From the NCBI RefSeq assembly GCF_020520425.1, contig NC_079491.1, positions 6,001,143 through 6,065,142 on the forward strand: a stretch of 64,000 bases of DNA. The letters are read 5' to 3'. Each line of letters starts with the position of its first letter. Position 1 is the stretch's first letter. Positions 23,589-35,000 of this stretch are shown piece after piece. The notes under the pieces were generated by a model. The model ran no database searches, was not told the DNA's origin, and saw only the letters and a program-made list of their open reading frames with translations. The DNA comes from Spinacia oleracea. Taxonomy: Eukaryota > Streptophyta > Magnoliopsida > Caryophyllales > Amaranthaceae. The position numbers and the translations under genes are program-made.

Positions 23589-26338
23589 TGTAATACCCCG
23601 AATTTTTAAAACTCGATTAATTAGGCTTAATTATTTTTATTTAGCTTAAAATCGTTTTAAATCCTAAATTCGAACTTTATTTTTAAATTACGAAGTTTTA
23701 TTTCTCTTGACATTCTAAGATTTGTTACACGATTTACTTTTCGGATTTTATAATATAATTTTTCTTTTTTATTTACGAGCTTAACGACCTTTTTAAATCT
23801 TAATTATTTTCGGATTTTTGATAATTTCGAAAAGTTCTTATTTTATTCGAAAACTAAATTTATTTTTCGTTAACGATATTTTTTTTAAAAGAGATTATTT
23901 CGAAACTTATTTTTAACCATTTCTATTCCAATTAATTTCCTAATAATAGAAATCAATTTTCTGAATTTTGGCCTAATAATATGAAATTACGAAAATGCCC
24001 TTGGAGCACCAAAAATTCCATTTCCCTTTCTTTCCTTGCTCTCCACGTACCAAGCAAAAATGAAGAATTTCTTCATTTCTCTCTTCCCTGAATTCAGTCC
24101 ATGTTCATGCCTTGCTCCCCAAGGACCTAAGCTTCTCTTTCACTCCACTTAAAACTATAAATCTGATCAAAGTCTGCCCCAATTCTTCATTCAATCAACT
24201 CCAATTTCAATTGAATTTCAATAACTAGAAATCAATTTTACTCCCCTTTTTGTTTCCTGTTTGTTCGAACCACCACCATCGCCGGTGGCTGCCACCACCA
24301 TTGTCTACTGTCAACCACCCAACTCCACCACCTAGCCGCTCCGTTGGATCACCACCGCAACACCTCCCTAATTCCTCTTCCCTTCCCGCAGCCACCCACT
24401 CCCCTGTTCCCTCCTCCTTTCTTCTCTTGCGGCACCACCAGCGTCGCACCACCGCTCCCAGCCACCCTCTCCACTGTGTGAACCCACCTCCGTCCCCAAT
24501 AACCGGCGAGCCGCCGCCCAGAACGGCCCACAAACACCCTCAACATCCCCTGCCTTGTTCGACCTTCCTCTCCCCTCCCCTTGTTGTTCCGCCGCCTCGG
24601 AACCACCCCACCTCCGACTCCTTCCAGGCGAGGTTCCGGTACCACCCAACGACACCGAGAAACCCGATCCCCGCCGCCACCTTCTTCCTCTCCTCCTCCC
24701 TTTCGTGTCCCCCTGTCTCGGCCCTCCCCTGTTCTTCGCGTCAGTTTCAAAAAAAAAAAAGAGGAGAGAACGAGTTCCAGTAATTGGAACTTGGTTCTTT
24801 CATTTTTCACATTATGGCCCAACTCTTGTCTTAGGCCCAATATCCTAAAGTAAGCTCCATTCTCTCTAAAGCACTCATGTTAATCAATTATTATTTGTTT
24901 TAAATGAAATTTAAATGATAAATTCAGATTTATATTTTGGACTGAAAATTGGATTTAAATAATATTTTCGTTAATTGATAAAATTAAATAATGTTTCATG
25001 TAAATCGATTTATGAAACTTTGATTGAAATTTCGTTTAATAATATTTTCAATAATTTATAAAATTATACTTTTATTAAATTCATTATTTCAAAAATTTCA
25101 CTAACTATAAATTTATTATTATTTTTAAGTATTTATTAATTTAATACTAATTCAATAATTCGATATGTTGAAAGAAATTGGACTCGGGGCTCAGGAAGGA
25201 CGATCCATTAGACAGGGAGTATAAAAACTACGGTTGAGGTAACGGTTATTGCTAGTACCCGCATTCCCTTCGAAATGTATTTATGAATGATGTTATGAAT
25301 GATTGATGTTTTATAATGATGTTTTATGAATTGCGGGATTACAAGTATGATTTGATTGAATTGTTTTACGATAATGCAGCTTTATGCAAAGTATTAATTT
25401 AATGAATTATTATTATTCCTGAAAGAAATGATTTTATGAAATAACGAGATTTAATGGTTTATTGAACCACCCTGAATGATTGAGATTTTCCTGATTAATG
25501 TTCGATTAAAAGAAATGTAAACATGATAAATAAAAGTGTAAGAACTGGTCAAGTTCCCCTGATATGGAGCCCATGCTCCCCCTGATAAGAAGCACTGGCT
25601 TCCCCTGATATGGAACCAAGGTTCCCCCTGATAAGAAGCACTGGCTTCCCCTGATATGGAACCAAGGTTCCCCCTGAAATGAAGCACTGGCTTCCCCTGT
25701 TATGGAGCATTGACTCCCCCTGTTATGAAGCACTGGCTTCCCCTGTTCGTAGGAGACGTCCTACCATGTTTTCCTGTAAAGTCATGACGACCAGAATAAA
25801 TACTGTTAAAAGGAAAAAGATTAATGAAATGATGTTCCTGAAATGATGTTCCTGAAATAATATTCCTAAAATCAATGTTCCTGAAATGATGTTTTTGAAA
25901 TGATGCTTCTGAAATATTGATTTATTAAATGTTTTACTATATTCTATTCTCCCTGTTTATTAAATAAAATGAATTGAAATGATGTTACGATGCTAGGGTA
26001 ACTTGTTACTGAGTCTTCGGCTCACCGTTTTGTTTTCCGTTTTAGGTACTGCTGGGGACCACGGAAACGAGTAGTGGCGAGGATTTCACTATTACCAAGT
26101 TCACCTAAGTTAATGTTAAGTTGTAACAAGTTTCAGTAAAGATTCGAGATTAAGTTATGTACTTTGATTAAGGAATTGAGAAGGATGATTATGTGAATTT
26201 TGGAGTTTAATAGCTTATGATTGATAGTTGCCTTGTAATTCCCAAGAGGGAGTTACGGCGGGTAATGTCCCGACCGAATTAGGTTAATTCCGCTGCTAAT
26301 TATGATTAAATAATTGAATTAGAGGTCGGGGCGTTACA
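23589..26338 (+). mobile_element. 2.75-kb solo LTR, Ty3/gypsy-type ends
   Basis: It starts TGTAATACCCCGAA and ends TCGGGGCGTTACA, inverted relatives with TG...CA ends, and is flanked by a perfect 5-bp duplication TATAG (23584-23588, 26339-26343). A TATA box (AACTATAAATCTG) lies near 24152. A GC-rich, proline/histidine-coding-looking stretch at 24260-24770 is probably leader sequence rather than a gene. No internal gag-pol is present, so this is a solo LTR left by recombination, inserted into the motif-array element. Confidence 0.9.
25548..25745. repeat. Tandem repeats inside the solo LTR
   Basis: Six to seven ~28-bp units of the form TCCCCCTGATAAGAAGCACTGG alternate with a variant carrying GGAACCAAGGTTCC, a perfect palindrome. 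A second looser array (CCTGAAATGATGTT) follows at 25828-25920. Confidence 0.9.
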
Positions 26339-26589
26339 TATAGTTACTCTTAATTATTACTAATAATATAGAGTAGAAAAAATAACATACAAATTAAGAA
26401 CATAATAATACGCATAGTAACTATTTCAAACATATAGTTGCTATTATGCATGATATAGTCACTATTAATAACTCTTTTTATTATGTAGTTACTATTATAA
26501 TCATATAATTAATGTTATCAAAATTAAAAGAGTAACTATTTCAAAAATAAGATTAATTATATATTCATTCTTGTTGACAAAAAGAGTAA

Positions 26590-27157
26590 ATTATAGAAAC
26601 TATATGTTCTGTAAAGTAACTATATCTTCATAATAGTAACTATATAAAAATGTATAGTCATTTCGATATAAATAACTATTATATCCAAAGAGTAAGTATA
26701 TGCTCGGTAAACTAACTATATCCTCATAGTAGTAACTATGAATAAATAATAATATAGTCATTTCAATAAGAATAACTATTCTTTCCAAAGACTAACTACA
26801 TCATATAGAAAAGTAATTTTAACTGTAGAACAATTACTACGAATTATATTTTAAAATAAACAATATAATATAAAAAATTAGAAACTATATGTTCTGTAAA
26901 GTAACTATATCTTCATAATAGTAACTATGAAAAAAATATAGTCATTTCGATAAGAATAACTATTTTATCCAAAGAGTAACTATATGTTCTGTAAAGTAAC
27001 TATATCTTCATAATAGTAACCATGAAAAAATAATAATATAGCCATTTCGATAACAATAACTATTCTATCTAAAGAGTAACTAAATCATATAGAAAAGTAA
27101 TTTTAACTGTAGAACAATTACTACGAATTATATTTTAAAATAAACAATATAATATAG
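26590..27157. repeat. Direct duplication of ~283 bp within the motif array
   Basis: The segments 26590-26875 and 26876-27157 are near-identical tandem copies. Each begins AGAAACTATATGTTCTGTAA, contains two ~110-bp sub-units, and ends with CGAATTATATTTTAAAATAA. Confidence 0.85.
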
Positions 27158-27457
27158 ATGCTTTAGAGGTCATATAGTAACTTTTTCGATTATAGTTACT
27201 ATTATTTCATATAATTACTGAAATAAAAAAGAGTGACTATATCAAAAGTAAGAGTAATTATAACTCTTGAACAATAATTAAGAAAACATTAACTACATGA
27301 TTAGTTGTTTTTAGCTACAACATTCTAATTATTTACATCTATTCAATAAGACACATTAAACTCAAATGTTTTTGAACTAAAAAGTGCTAATCACTACGTC
27401 CACGTCCCTTGTTTACACCAACACGTCATCTCCTTCGACGCCCGCGTCCTCTCTTTT

Positions 27458-27597
27458 TTCTACCACGTCCTCGGTTTTCATTGTGGTCAACATTTTCTTC
27501 TTCTTCTTCTTCTTCTTTTTCTTCTCCTGCTTTTGTTTTCCTTGCAGAAGTTATTCTTCGCACGACTTCAATTATAGATGAATCATCTTTGTATTCT
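27458..27597 (-). pseudogene. Terminal-exon fragment, Arg/Gly/Glu-rich protein
   Basis: On the minus strand, after the acceptor TTAATACAG, an open frame reads YKDDSSIIEVVRRITSARK, then an E-rich run, then NRGRGRKKRGRGRRRR and stop. The GRGRKKRGRGR tail is AT-hook-like, as found at the ends of some transposase-derived (FAR1/MULE-type) and chromatin proteins. No upstream coding exons remain; the flanks are motif array. Probably the stub of a transposon-borne gene. Confidence 0.45.
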
Positions 27598-29309
27598 GTA
27601 TTAATAATATATAAACTAAGTTAATAATTTAACATTTACGTGTGAAAAATGACATAGTAACTATGTAAAACATATAGTTTCTATTATACATCATACAGTA
27701 ACTCTTAGAACTAATGATGGTAAGATATTCGCAGAAATGCATATATAGTTATTGTTATAGTCATATAGTTACTGTCATAATAATATAGTCACTCTTATTA
27801 CTAATAACATAGAGACAAATAAAAAGAACATAAAAAGAACAAAATAAACAGATGGTAACAAATCATGATAAAATAAACATAATACCTATTTCAAATATAT
27901 AGTAACTATATAAACCATATAGTAACTATATAAAACATATAGTGACTATTATTATACTATAGTAATTATTGTACACATATAGTAACCATTATAATCATAT
28001 AGTCACTATCTAAGAAGCGGACAAAAACATATTCTAAATAACATAGTACATAATGCAATCGTATAGTAAGTATTATTTATCAAAAAGTCACTATAAACTG
28101 TTCATAACATAATAACTATCTTAAACACATAGTTACTGTTTTAAACTTATAATAACTTTCTAAAAAAATATAGTAACTATTTTAAACACATAGTTATTGT
28201 TTTAAAGTTATAGTAACTTTTTAAAAAATAAAGTTACTCTAAAAAAAACTACTAACATAAACACAACGAATATTTCAGTGACTATTAAAAACACTATTCG
28301 CAATATAAATTAAAGGTGACTATATCATTTATATACTAACTATGTGAAACACTAACCCTAATGTCAACAAAACAACAAACATTTCAAATCACTCAACAAA
28401 ATAATAACTATTGTACACATATAGTAACTATTGTACACATATAGTAACCATTAAAATAATATAGTAACTATTGTACACATATAGTAACCATTAAAATCAC
28501 ATAGTACCTCTTTAAACCATATAGTTACTGTATTACTCATATAGTTACTATTTAAAATCGTGAAGTCACTAATCGAATTCGCGAAGTAAAAACGATATTT
28601 CGGTAAAACACAAACATTAATTTCTCCAAAACAACAAATATTTTCAATTTTAAATAAAAATAGACTTAAAATTCTTTAAAAAACAACAAACCGAGATGTG
28701 ATCTCTAAAAATTCTTGCGAAAATTTGTAGGCGAGCGCAAATTCTTCGATTCGATTTCGGCAACGACGAACCTCCTTCTTGATCTACTACTTCCTCCAAT
28801 TTTTCCTCATCTAATAGATCCAATTGTAAGAATTATAAGATAATTACGAAGAAAATCGAAAAAACCTAGAAATTTGAGCTAAATTTTGTAAAGCATAGAT
28901 AGAAAATGAAGAGAGAGAAAATGAAGAGAGAGAAATGAAAGAGAAATGAACAGAATGTAGATCTGAAATTTTGAAAAATAAAAAAGTTTAAAACGTATTT
29001 AAAGTGGGCTAGACACATATCGCATTGGAACTCTTTAAAATACATAGTTACTGTAATACGCATATAGTTACTATTTAAAATCACAAAATAACTGTCACGT
29101 GACAGTTACACAGGTTGCCCATACAAATTACTCCGTTGCCCTGGTCCATGCTAAGTTATTGTGGACCAGGTTTATATTAGTGTAAATAATTTTTATATAA
29201 AGTGTTTTTTTTCTTGTCTCCCTCTTTTACCCCTCCAATTTGAAATCAAATCATACAAGTAAATAATGCAAAAGTTTAAGATATTCACGACTCATACTAC
29301 AAGGATCTA

Positions 29310-29573
29310 CTCCCTCCGTCCCGGAATATTCGCAACGGTTTAACTTTTTACACTATTCACATAATTCACTTTAACAGTTTAACCCTATTTTATTTAAAGT
29401 ATATGAAAATAAGTGTTAGCATATAATATATTGCTGACTTCATCTTAATATATTTTCAAAATATTTTATAAGTTTTTATGGAGTAACATATAATTGAAGA
29501 TATTGATGGTCAAAGTTGTGCATTGGCAAGCGTGTCAAGTCAAACCGTTGCGAGTATTACGGGACGGAGGAAG
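29310..29573. mobile_element. Stowaway-like MITE
   Basis: A 264-bp element with termini CTCCCTCCGTCCCGGAATATTCG and CTTCCTCCGTCCCG (reverse), flanked by TA. Confidence 0.9.
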
Positions 29574-29575
29574 TA

Positions 29576-30310
29576 TTTAATTTATTTCCTTAGCCGTTTT
29601 TTTTTAATAATTTTAACTTATACTCCGAGTAATAAGTAATTGAAAACAGTAACATGAAATTCTCATGTTACCCGTTAATTTAGAACGAATGAAGTACATA
29701 ATACGTGGTAATAAATAAAAAAAAGATTATGGGTTAAGTGTCTGATTACTAACGTATAAGATCAATGAGCTACTCCACCTATCATCTAGGAAGCACGAAC
29801 ATGCGTTGGACACTGATATACTCCGTGGAAACGTGAAATCAAGTGTCCGGTTTTTTTGAAATATTTGGACACGACGGACTGGGTACGCGGTGGACACTTG
29901 TTGTACACATATTTCAATATTAGTCAAATTTTCAGATTTTAATTTATTTTTCTCAATTCTTTAAAAGGTCCAGTGCGTTTCTGTAAGCCCACAAACTCAT
30001 TCTTAAAAACTATACTCTCACACTCTTAGTTGTTGTGGTTCAGCCGTCAATGCTTCACTCTTCAAATTTGTACCTTAACTCATCTTCTTGTCGTCTCCTT
30101 TGTCTTAATTAGTAAGCATGTATTTGTAATTTAAATATAAAAAGTTAATTTATGATATATGCATCTTTGTATTTAATCAATTGTGTTGCTTTTTAGGTGA
30201 TTGAATTTGGAAAGTAAGATAAAATAGTTTATATTTATGGCAATATAATTTATTTATTTAAATTAATGATTGTGATTTTATCTTTTTTGATATGTTATAT
30301 TATATTATTA

Positions 30311-30341
<31 letters not shown>

Positions 30342-31253
30342 TTTTGTGTCCGCGTGTCCGTCATTTTTAAGATGACGTTTTTCCGTACCTATTTCGTGTC
30401 CGTATCCGTTTTGGTGCAACCTAACCTATCATCATCTATCACCAGTTGATTATTATAGGATAAACCCTACATAACTTTGTAAGTAGTCAAACTCTCATCC
30501 AATTTCAACGGAGCTTTTTAGTAGAAGAATTTATAATCTCAGTAATCAATTAAAGTGATTATTTTTTTTAGAGAGGAATTGAAAATATTATTAAAGATTT
30601 TACATCAATTTCCATGGAAGAACTATAAAATTTACTCGTCTCTTTTGCTCCGTACAACTCAATAGATAGAACCTCTAATAAATTGATAGAGCTATTGATT
30701 AGATTAGTGGGGCCTCAAACTGGGCTCCTATACAAGCCTAGCCCAAAGTAATGATAAATGGCCCACACTTTAAAAGAGTAAGAAGGCCAGTGAAAATGAT
30801 CCTGATTAGTAGGGACCAACCTACTTCAACATCATTTTCACATTTTTGCGGTTGATTGATGTACCTTTCCTCCTACTTTTGTGAATGCGTGAGCTCCACA
30901 ACCCAGTCCTAAAACTTCTTAGGTATATACCGGGTCAGGCGAGTGTACCATGCACCCAATGATATTATTATGCAGATCGATACCCTTTTCGTATTTTCTC
31001 CTTACATGATATGCATATATACGGGAAAATGTGAGAGGGTGCACCTCAAATGTGTTGCCAAAACCCGATGTAATTGCATAATATTCCCTCCATTCCAATT
31101 TAATCTTCACCTTTTGTTATCGTCCTCAACTAAATTAGGAAAGAATTAGGGTTAAGTGATTGTACATTTTCACAAACTTTTAAGATTAGCTCCGCCTGGC
31201 CAACCCTAGCACAAAGGCATGACCAAAAAGAATAGAACTTTCAAATTCTCTAA
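29576..31253. other. Intergenic DNA with microsatellite and small repeats
   Basis: It contains an ATT microsatellite (30303-30341), GTGTCCG-rich blocks near 29845-29895 and 30348-30410 that are inverted relatives and may bound an old element, and the second copy of the GATATGCATATATA block (30935-31060). No host gene is supported. Confidence 0.45.
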
Positions 31254-31888
31254 GGTAGTGTTTGGATATAGGTATTTCATTTCAAATTATTCATTTCAAT
31301 TCTTGACATTCAATTCCAAATCACTTGTTTGGGTAAAACAATAACTCAATTCCATCCTTTCAAATTCTGTGACTGAAAAATAAAATAAATGTTCTATTTC
31401 ACACCTAAAAATATAAAGATATTACTAAATCCCCTTCTTCTTCTTCAATCTTCCACCATCCCATCTGCGATTTTCATCATCCTTTTATTTATTAAAGAGA
31501 GGAAAAAATGGAGAAGTAAAATCTGCAATGGAAGAACACATGAATCAAATAGAAGATCCTACGGAGTATTTAGAAGTTGTGTCGAGCATTGTTTTGAATC
31601 AAATGGTCGGAGTAGATATCGCATATGCAGCTGATCGAGCCAAAGAGGAGCTGGAGACGTCAGTTGTCAGATTTTAGAGGCTTGGGCAGAGGAAGCAAGA
31701 AGGACAACAATTGTTGGTATTTGAAATGACATGATTTTTAAAAAAAAAATTGAAATTCTCATTTTAGGCGGTTTTTAACAAGTGTGTGGAAATGGGTCAA
31801 ATCCAATTCCAAATGATTCGCATTCCCAAACACTGAATTTGGCTCAATTCCATCATTTGAAATGAAATACCTATATCCAAACAGGCCA
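31254..31888. mobile_element. PIF/Harbinger-like MITE
   Basis: A 635-bp element bounded by TAA on both sides. The ends share TGTTTGGATATAGGTATTTC in inverted orientation (31260-31280 and 31862-31883). It contains a short gene-like stretch (31507-31675) with several stops between frames, perhaps a remnant of captured or transposon coding sequence. Confidence 0.8.
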
Positions 31889-32089
31889 TAAGAGCATCCC
31901 ATCTCTGCCTCTGAAAACTAACAAAAAAAAGCTTCGTCTCGTTGTCAATTTTTTTTAAAAAAGAAAAAAAACGAGCTTCACCTGTTTATCTTCAGTTGCC
32001 TGACAGCACAAACCACCGAACACACACAAAATCATGTCTGTTTCAGAGTGAGTACCTCTCTATGCACTGACAAACCACCACAGTGCTTT

Positions 32090-35000
32090 TCAAGCAAAGA
32101 ACACATCCCTAACCAATTGTTCCATCAGTTTTTCAGAACAATCTTGGTAAATATGATCCAGGAAAGAACTAAACTGAAGGTTAACTTCCAAAGTCCAATC
32201 CCGATGCAGAAATTGAATTAGTAATTCACAAAATTCAAATCTAGACCTCGTATGTAAGACTTCAAAGTTCAAAGTAAGACTTTAACAATGGAAGAGACCT
32301 TGAAAAAACTATGAAATTATTGTCCCTTAGGATATCATTTATACAACAGACCAAAATCACATGTTTTAGCCGAATTCTTCTCAGTTAGAGGGAATGACAA
32401 ATTCACTGCTGCAATTTAACAATATTCTGTTCCAAGGACAAACAAGAAAAGGCTCGGGGAAACTGGATTGGCGATTGGTTTGCACTACAATGCAGAATAT
32501 TTCACATAGGTTGAGTTCATACATTGAATGTTTTCATCCGCATCAGTCTGGACCAGTTTAGGTATCCATCGGACACATAGGTTTGATCCCTTGTTTAAGA
32601 AAATGTGGGTGGCCTTCATTGTCAAATTCAAATAAGTATACTTCATTTACCTTCTTCATAATGCATATTCTTGGGAGTTGGGATACCACAAAATGAGAGG
32701 ATTGCAAAACTCTCCATGTATCTTAGTGGCGAGACAAAAACTGAAAAAACATCAGGATAAGACTTCTTATCACAAGAAAAGAAAAAGTGCAGCAACATAG
32801 CTACAAAACATAAAAGCAGGCGCAACATTATCTACCTGCCAGTTGCATACTTGCATTCCCTGAATATGCTTTTGTAGGTGTGGGATCCATATGAGATATG
32901 ACAAGGGAATTATCCTCAGTCATCTGTCATGAAAAGTTATGAAGCAAAATTATTTGAAGCAGTATTTTGAGCTGACAGGAGTTAAACAACGGCAATAAGC
33001 TACCCAGGTTCAATTGCTACTGGATGAAAAAAAGCATTTCACCTTCTCTGAAAACTCCAAATGACTAAATGTAACAACTTCTTTCAAAGCTTCATAGCAT
33101 GTTTGATGTTTCATTCATGCACTGGTCATTTTCAATAGGGACAATAGAGTCACTAGAGGTGCATAGAGAGTTGTTTTCGAAACACGAAGGAGTTCAAGTG
33201 AAACGGCCACGTTTAGAAGAGTCAGTTGAGGGATAACTCTCTTTTACCAAGGGTGGTCCAATTTACCATAGAACTTTAAACTTTTCAGTACAACCTTTAA
33301 TCTCAATGTTTTCCCACCTTTATGGATTGTTCTGAATTATTTTCCTCTCCGATCAACAAATACCTAGTCATCCTTCCCAACAACAAATACCTAGTCATCC
33401 TTCCCAACAAATTCAACTCAACAATAACACTATTTAAGTTTGTGAAAAGTAAACATAGACAAATTTAGGGTGCATTTATCTTCACCTGCTTGCTACTTAA
33501 ACTGAACTTATTAGCCAGGATCTTTACTTTTTAACCCTGAACTTAAAATCTGAACTTACTAGAATCTATTTTAATTTTGATGAAATTTGGTAGCCTTTAT
33601 TGGCCTTGAACTTAACTTATCTGAACTTATTGGCCCAAAACGGCAATAAGCTCTAGTCTTAACTAAGGCTTTGTTCTCCTCACCTTATTTTCCCTTGTTT
33701 TAGGAAAAATAAGTTAATATAAGTTTAGTAAGTACATATAAATTCAGATAAGTTCAGGAGAAATAAGGGTTAGCCAAGTACAATTTATAATTAAAATAAG
33801 TTTTTGAAAAGTTCAAATAAGTTCAGAATAAGTGAAAATCAGGGGAATAGAAGGCACCTTAATCTGAACTTATTTTTCCTAAAATTAGTAAAATAAGGCG
33901 AGAAAAGACTATAACATATTTAAGGTCTATTCGAACACGCTTCTAAGAAACAACTTCTATTTCCCATAAGTAGTTTTCAGAAACTTTGCCACACAATTTC
34001 AGAAATAATTCTAAGAAATAGAAACAACTTTACAATGTTGGCTCAATTATTACAATTATAGATTTGTTTCTATATAATGAGTGTTCAATTTCCTATAAAC
34101 AAGTATAAGAGTTTCTAAAAATTAGTAGCATTTATTAGACATTTTATTATCTTTTCCATAACATACAATCATTGTTTATGAAAATTTGTTTTGATGTATC
34201 AAGTTTGGTATCATCACCAATTCACCATAGCCTTCCGATCATCAACAATTCACTACGACACTACCAACCCGCAAAATTCTAACCACTGCCAAACGACTTC
34301 ACAACTTCAATTTTTTATTTTTTATTTTTGACAAAAAATACCCCAACTTAATTACTAGAAGTCTAGAAGGTCTATAGCTCATAAGAACTCAAATCAGAGT
34401 TTCAGATAACAACCAAATTGAATTGAGTACCAACAAAATCCCCAAAAAGAAAGGAAAGGAATTGGTAAGTGGATAAAGCAGCAAAGACTGAAGAGGAAAA
34501 CAGCCACCCAATTGTTATTTGTTACTCGGACCACTGCCTGATCTTGTCCACGTTGAGTTCACCGGAGAACCAAACAGGGGGAGGTGATTGCTGCACCGTG
34601 GTTATGCCAATGGAGATGTTCCATAAATGTTTTTTTAATTCACATGATGAGTTTCGAATGGTGAGAGAACTCAGGGTTTTATTGAGGAAAGAAAAAGAGT
34701 AATGAGATTTGAGGAAAGAAGGAAGGATCATGAGTTGGGCATTATTGTAGACTTTGTCCTGACGTGAAGGTGAAGGTGGGAGTAGAAATGGCTATACTAG
34801 GGTGGGACATATGAGTTATTCTTTCTTTTATCATGGGCAATATGGTCCACTAAAAATTTCATTAAATGCAGGCAACTAGGCAAGTGCTCACCGAGAAACT
34901 ACAATGTGAAGCTTCAATTTGAAGCTTCTGTTTCTGGCCCAGTGTTTAAAAAAGCGCGCTTAAGCGCGAAGCTCTAGGGCAAAGCGCTTGATTAGGTCTG

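Larger units (their letters stand above)
22498..29171. mobile_element. 6.7-kb composite element with terminal inverted repeats and ATAGTTACT arrays
   Basis: The left end carries GGTCCACACTAAAATTAGCATGGACCAGGG; the right end mirrors it (CCCTGGTCCATGCTAAG ... GTGGACCAGG), a terminal inverted repeat of about 33 bp. Both ends also carry TCACGTGAC just inside. The interior (23080-28560) is packed with ATAGTTACT/AGTAACTAT motifs, apart from a 2.75-kb LTR insertion. There is a 5'UTR-like leader with a short acidic reading frame at 22654 and an Arg/Gly/Glu-rich terminal exon on the minus strand near 27460-27600. I suspect a Mutator-like derivative, but no target duplication is visible, so the superfamily is open. 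Confidence 0.6.

Noticed and set aside
24225-24853. Long overlapping open frames (Pro/His/Ser-rich on plus, Gly/Arg-rich on minus)
   Set aside because: They lie inside the solo LTR, in a CCACC/CCGCC-rich leader. Low-complexity composition on both strands and no domain.
25451-25733. Repetitive open frames reading SQCFLSGG-type repeats
   Set aside because: Translation of the LTR tandem array; no start context or homology.
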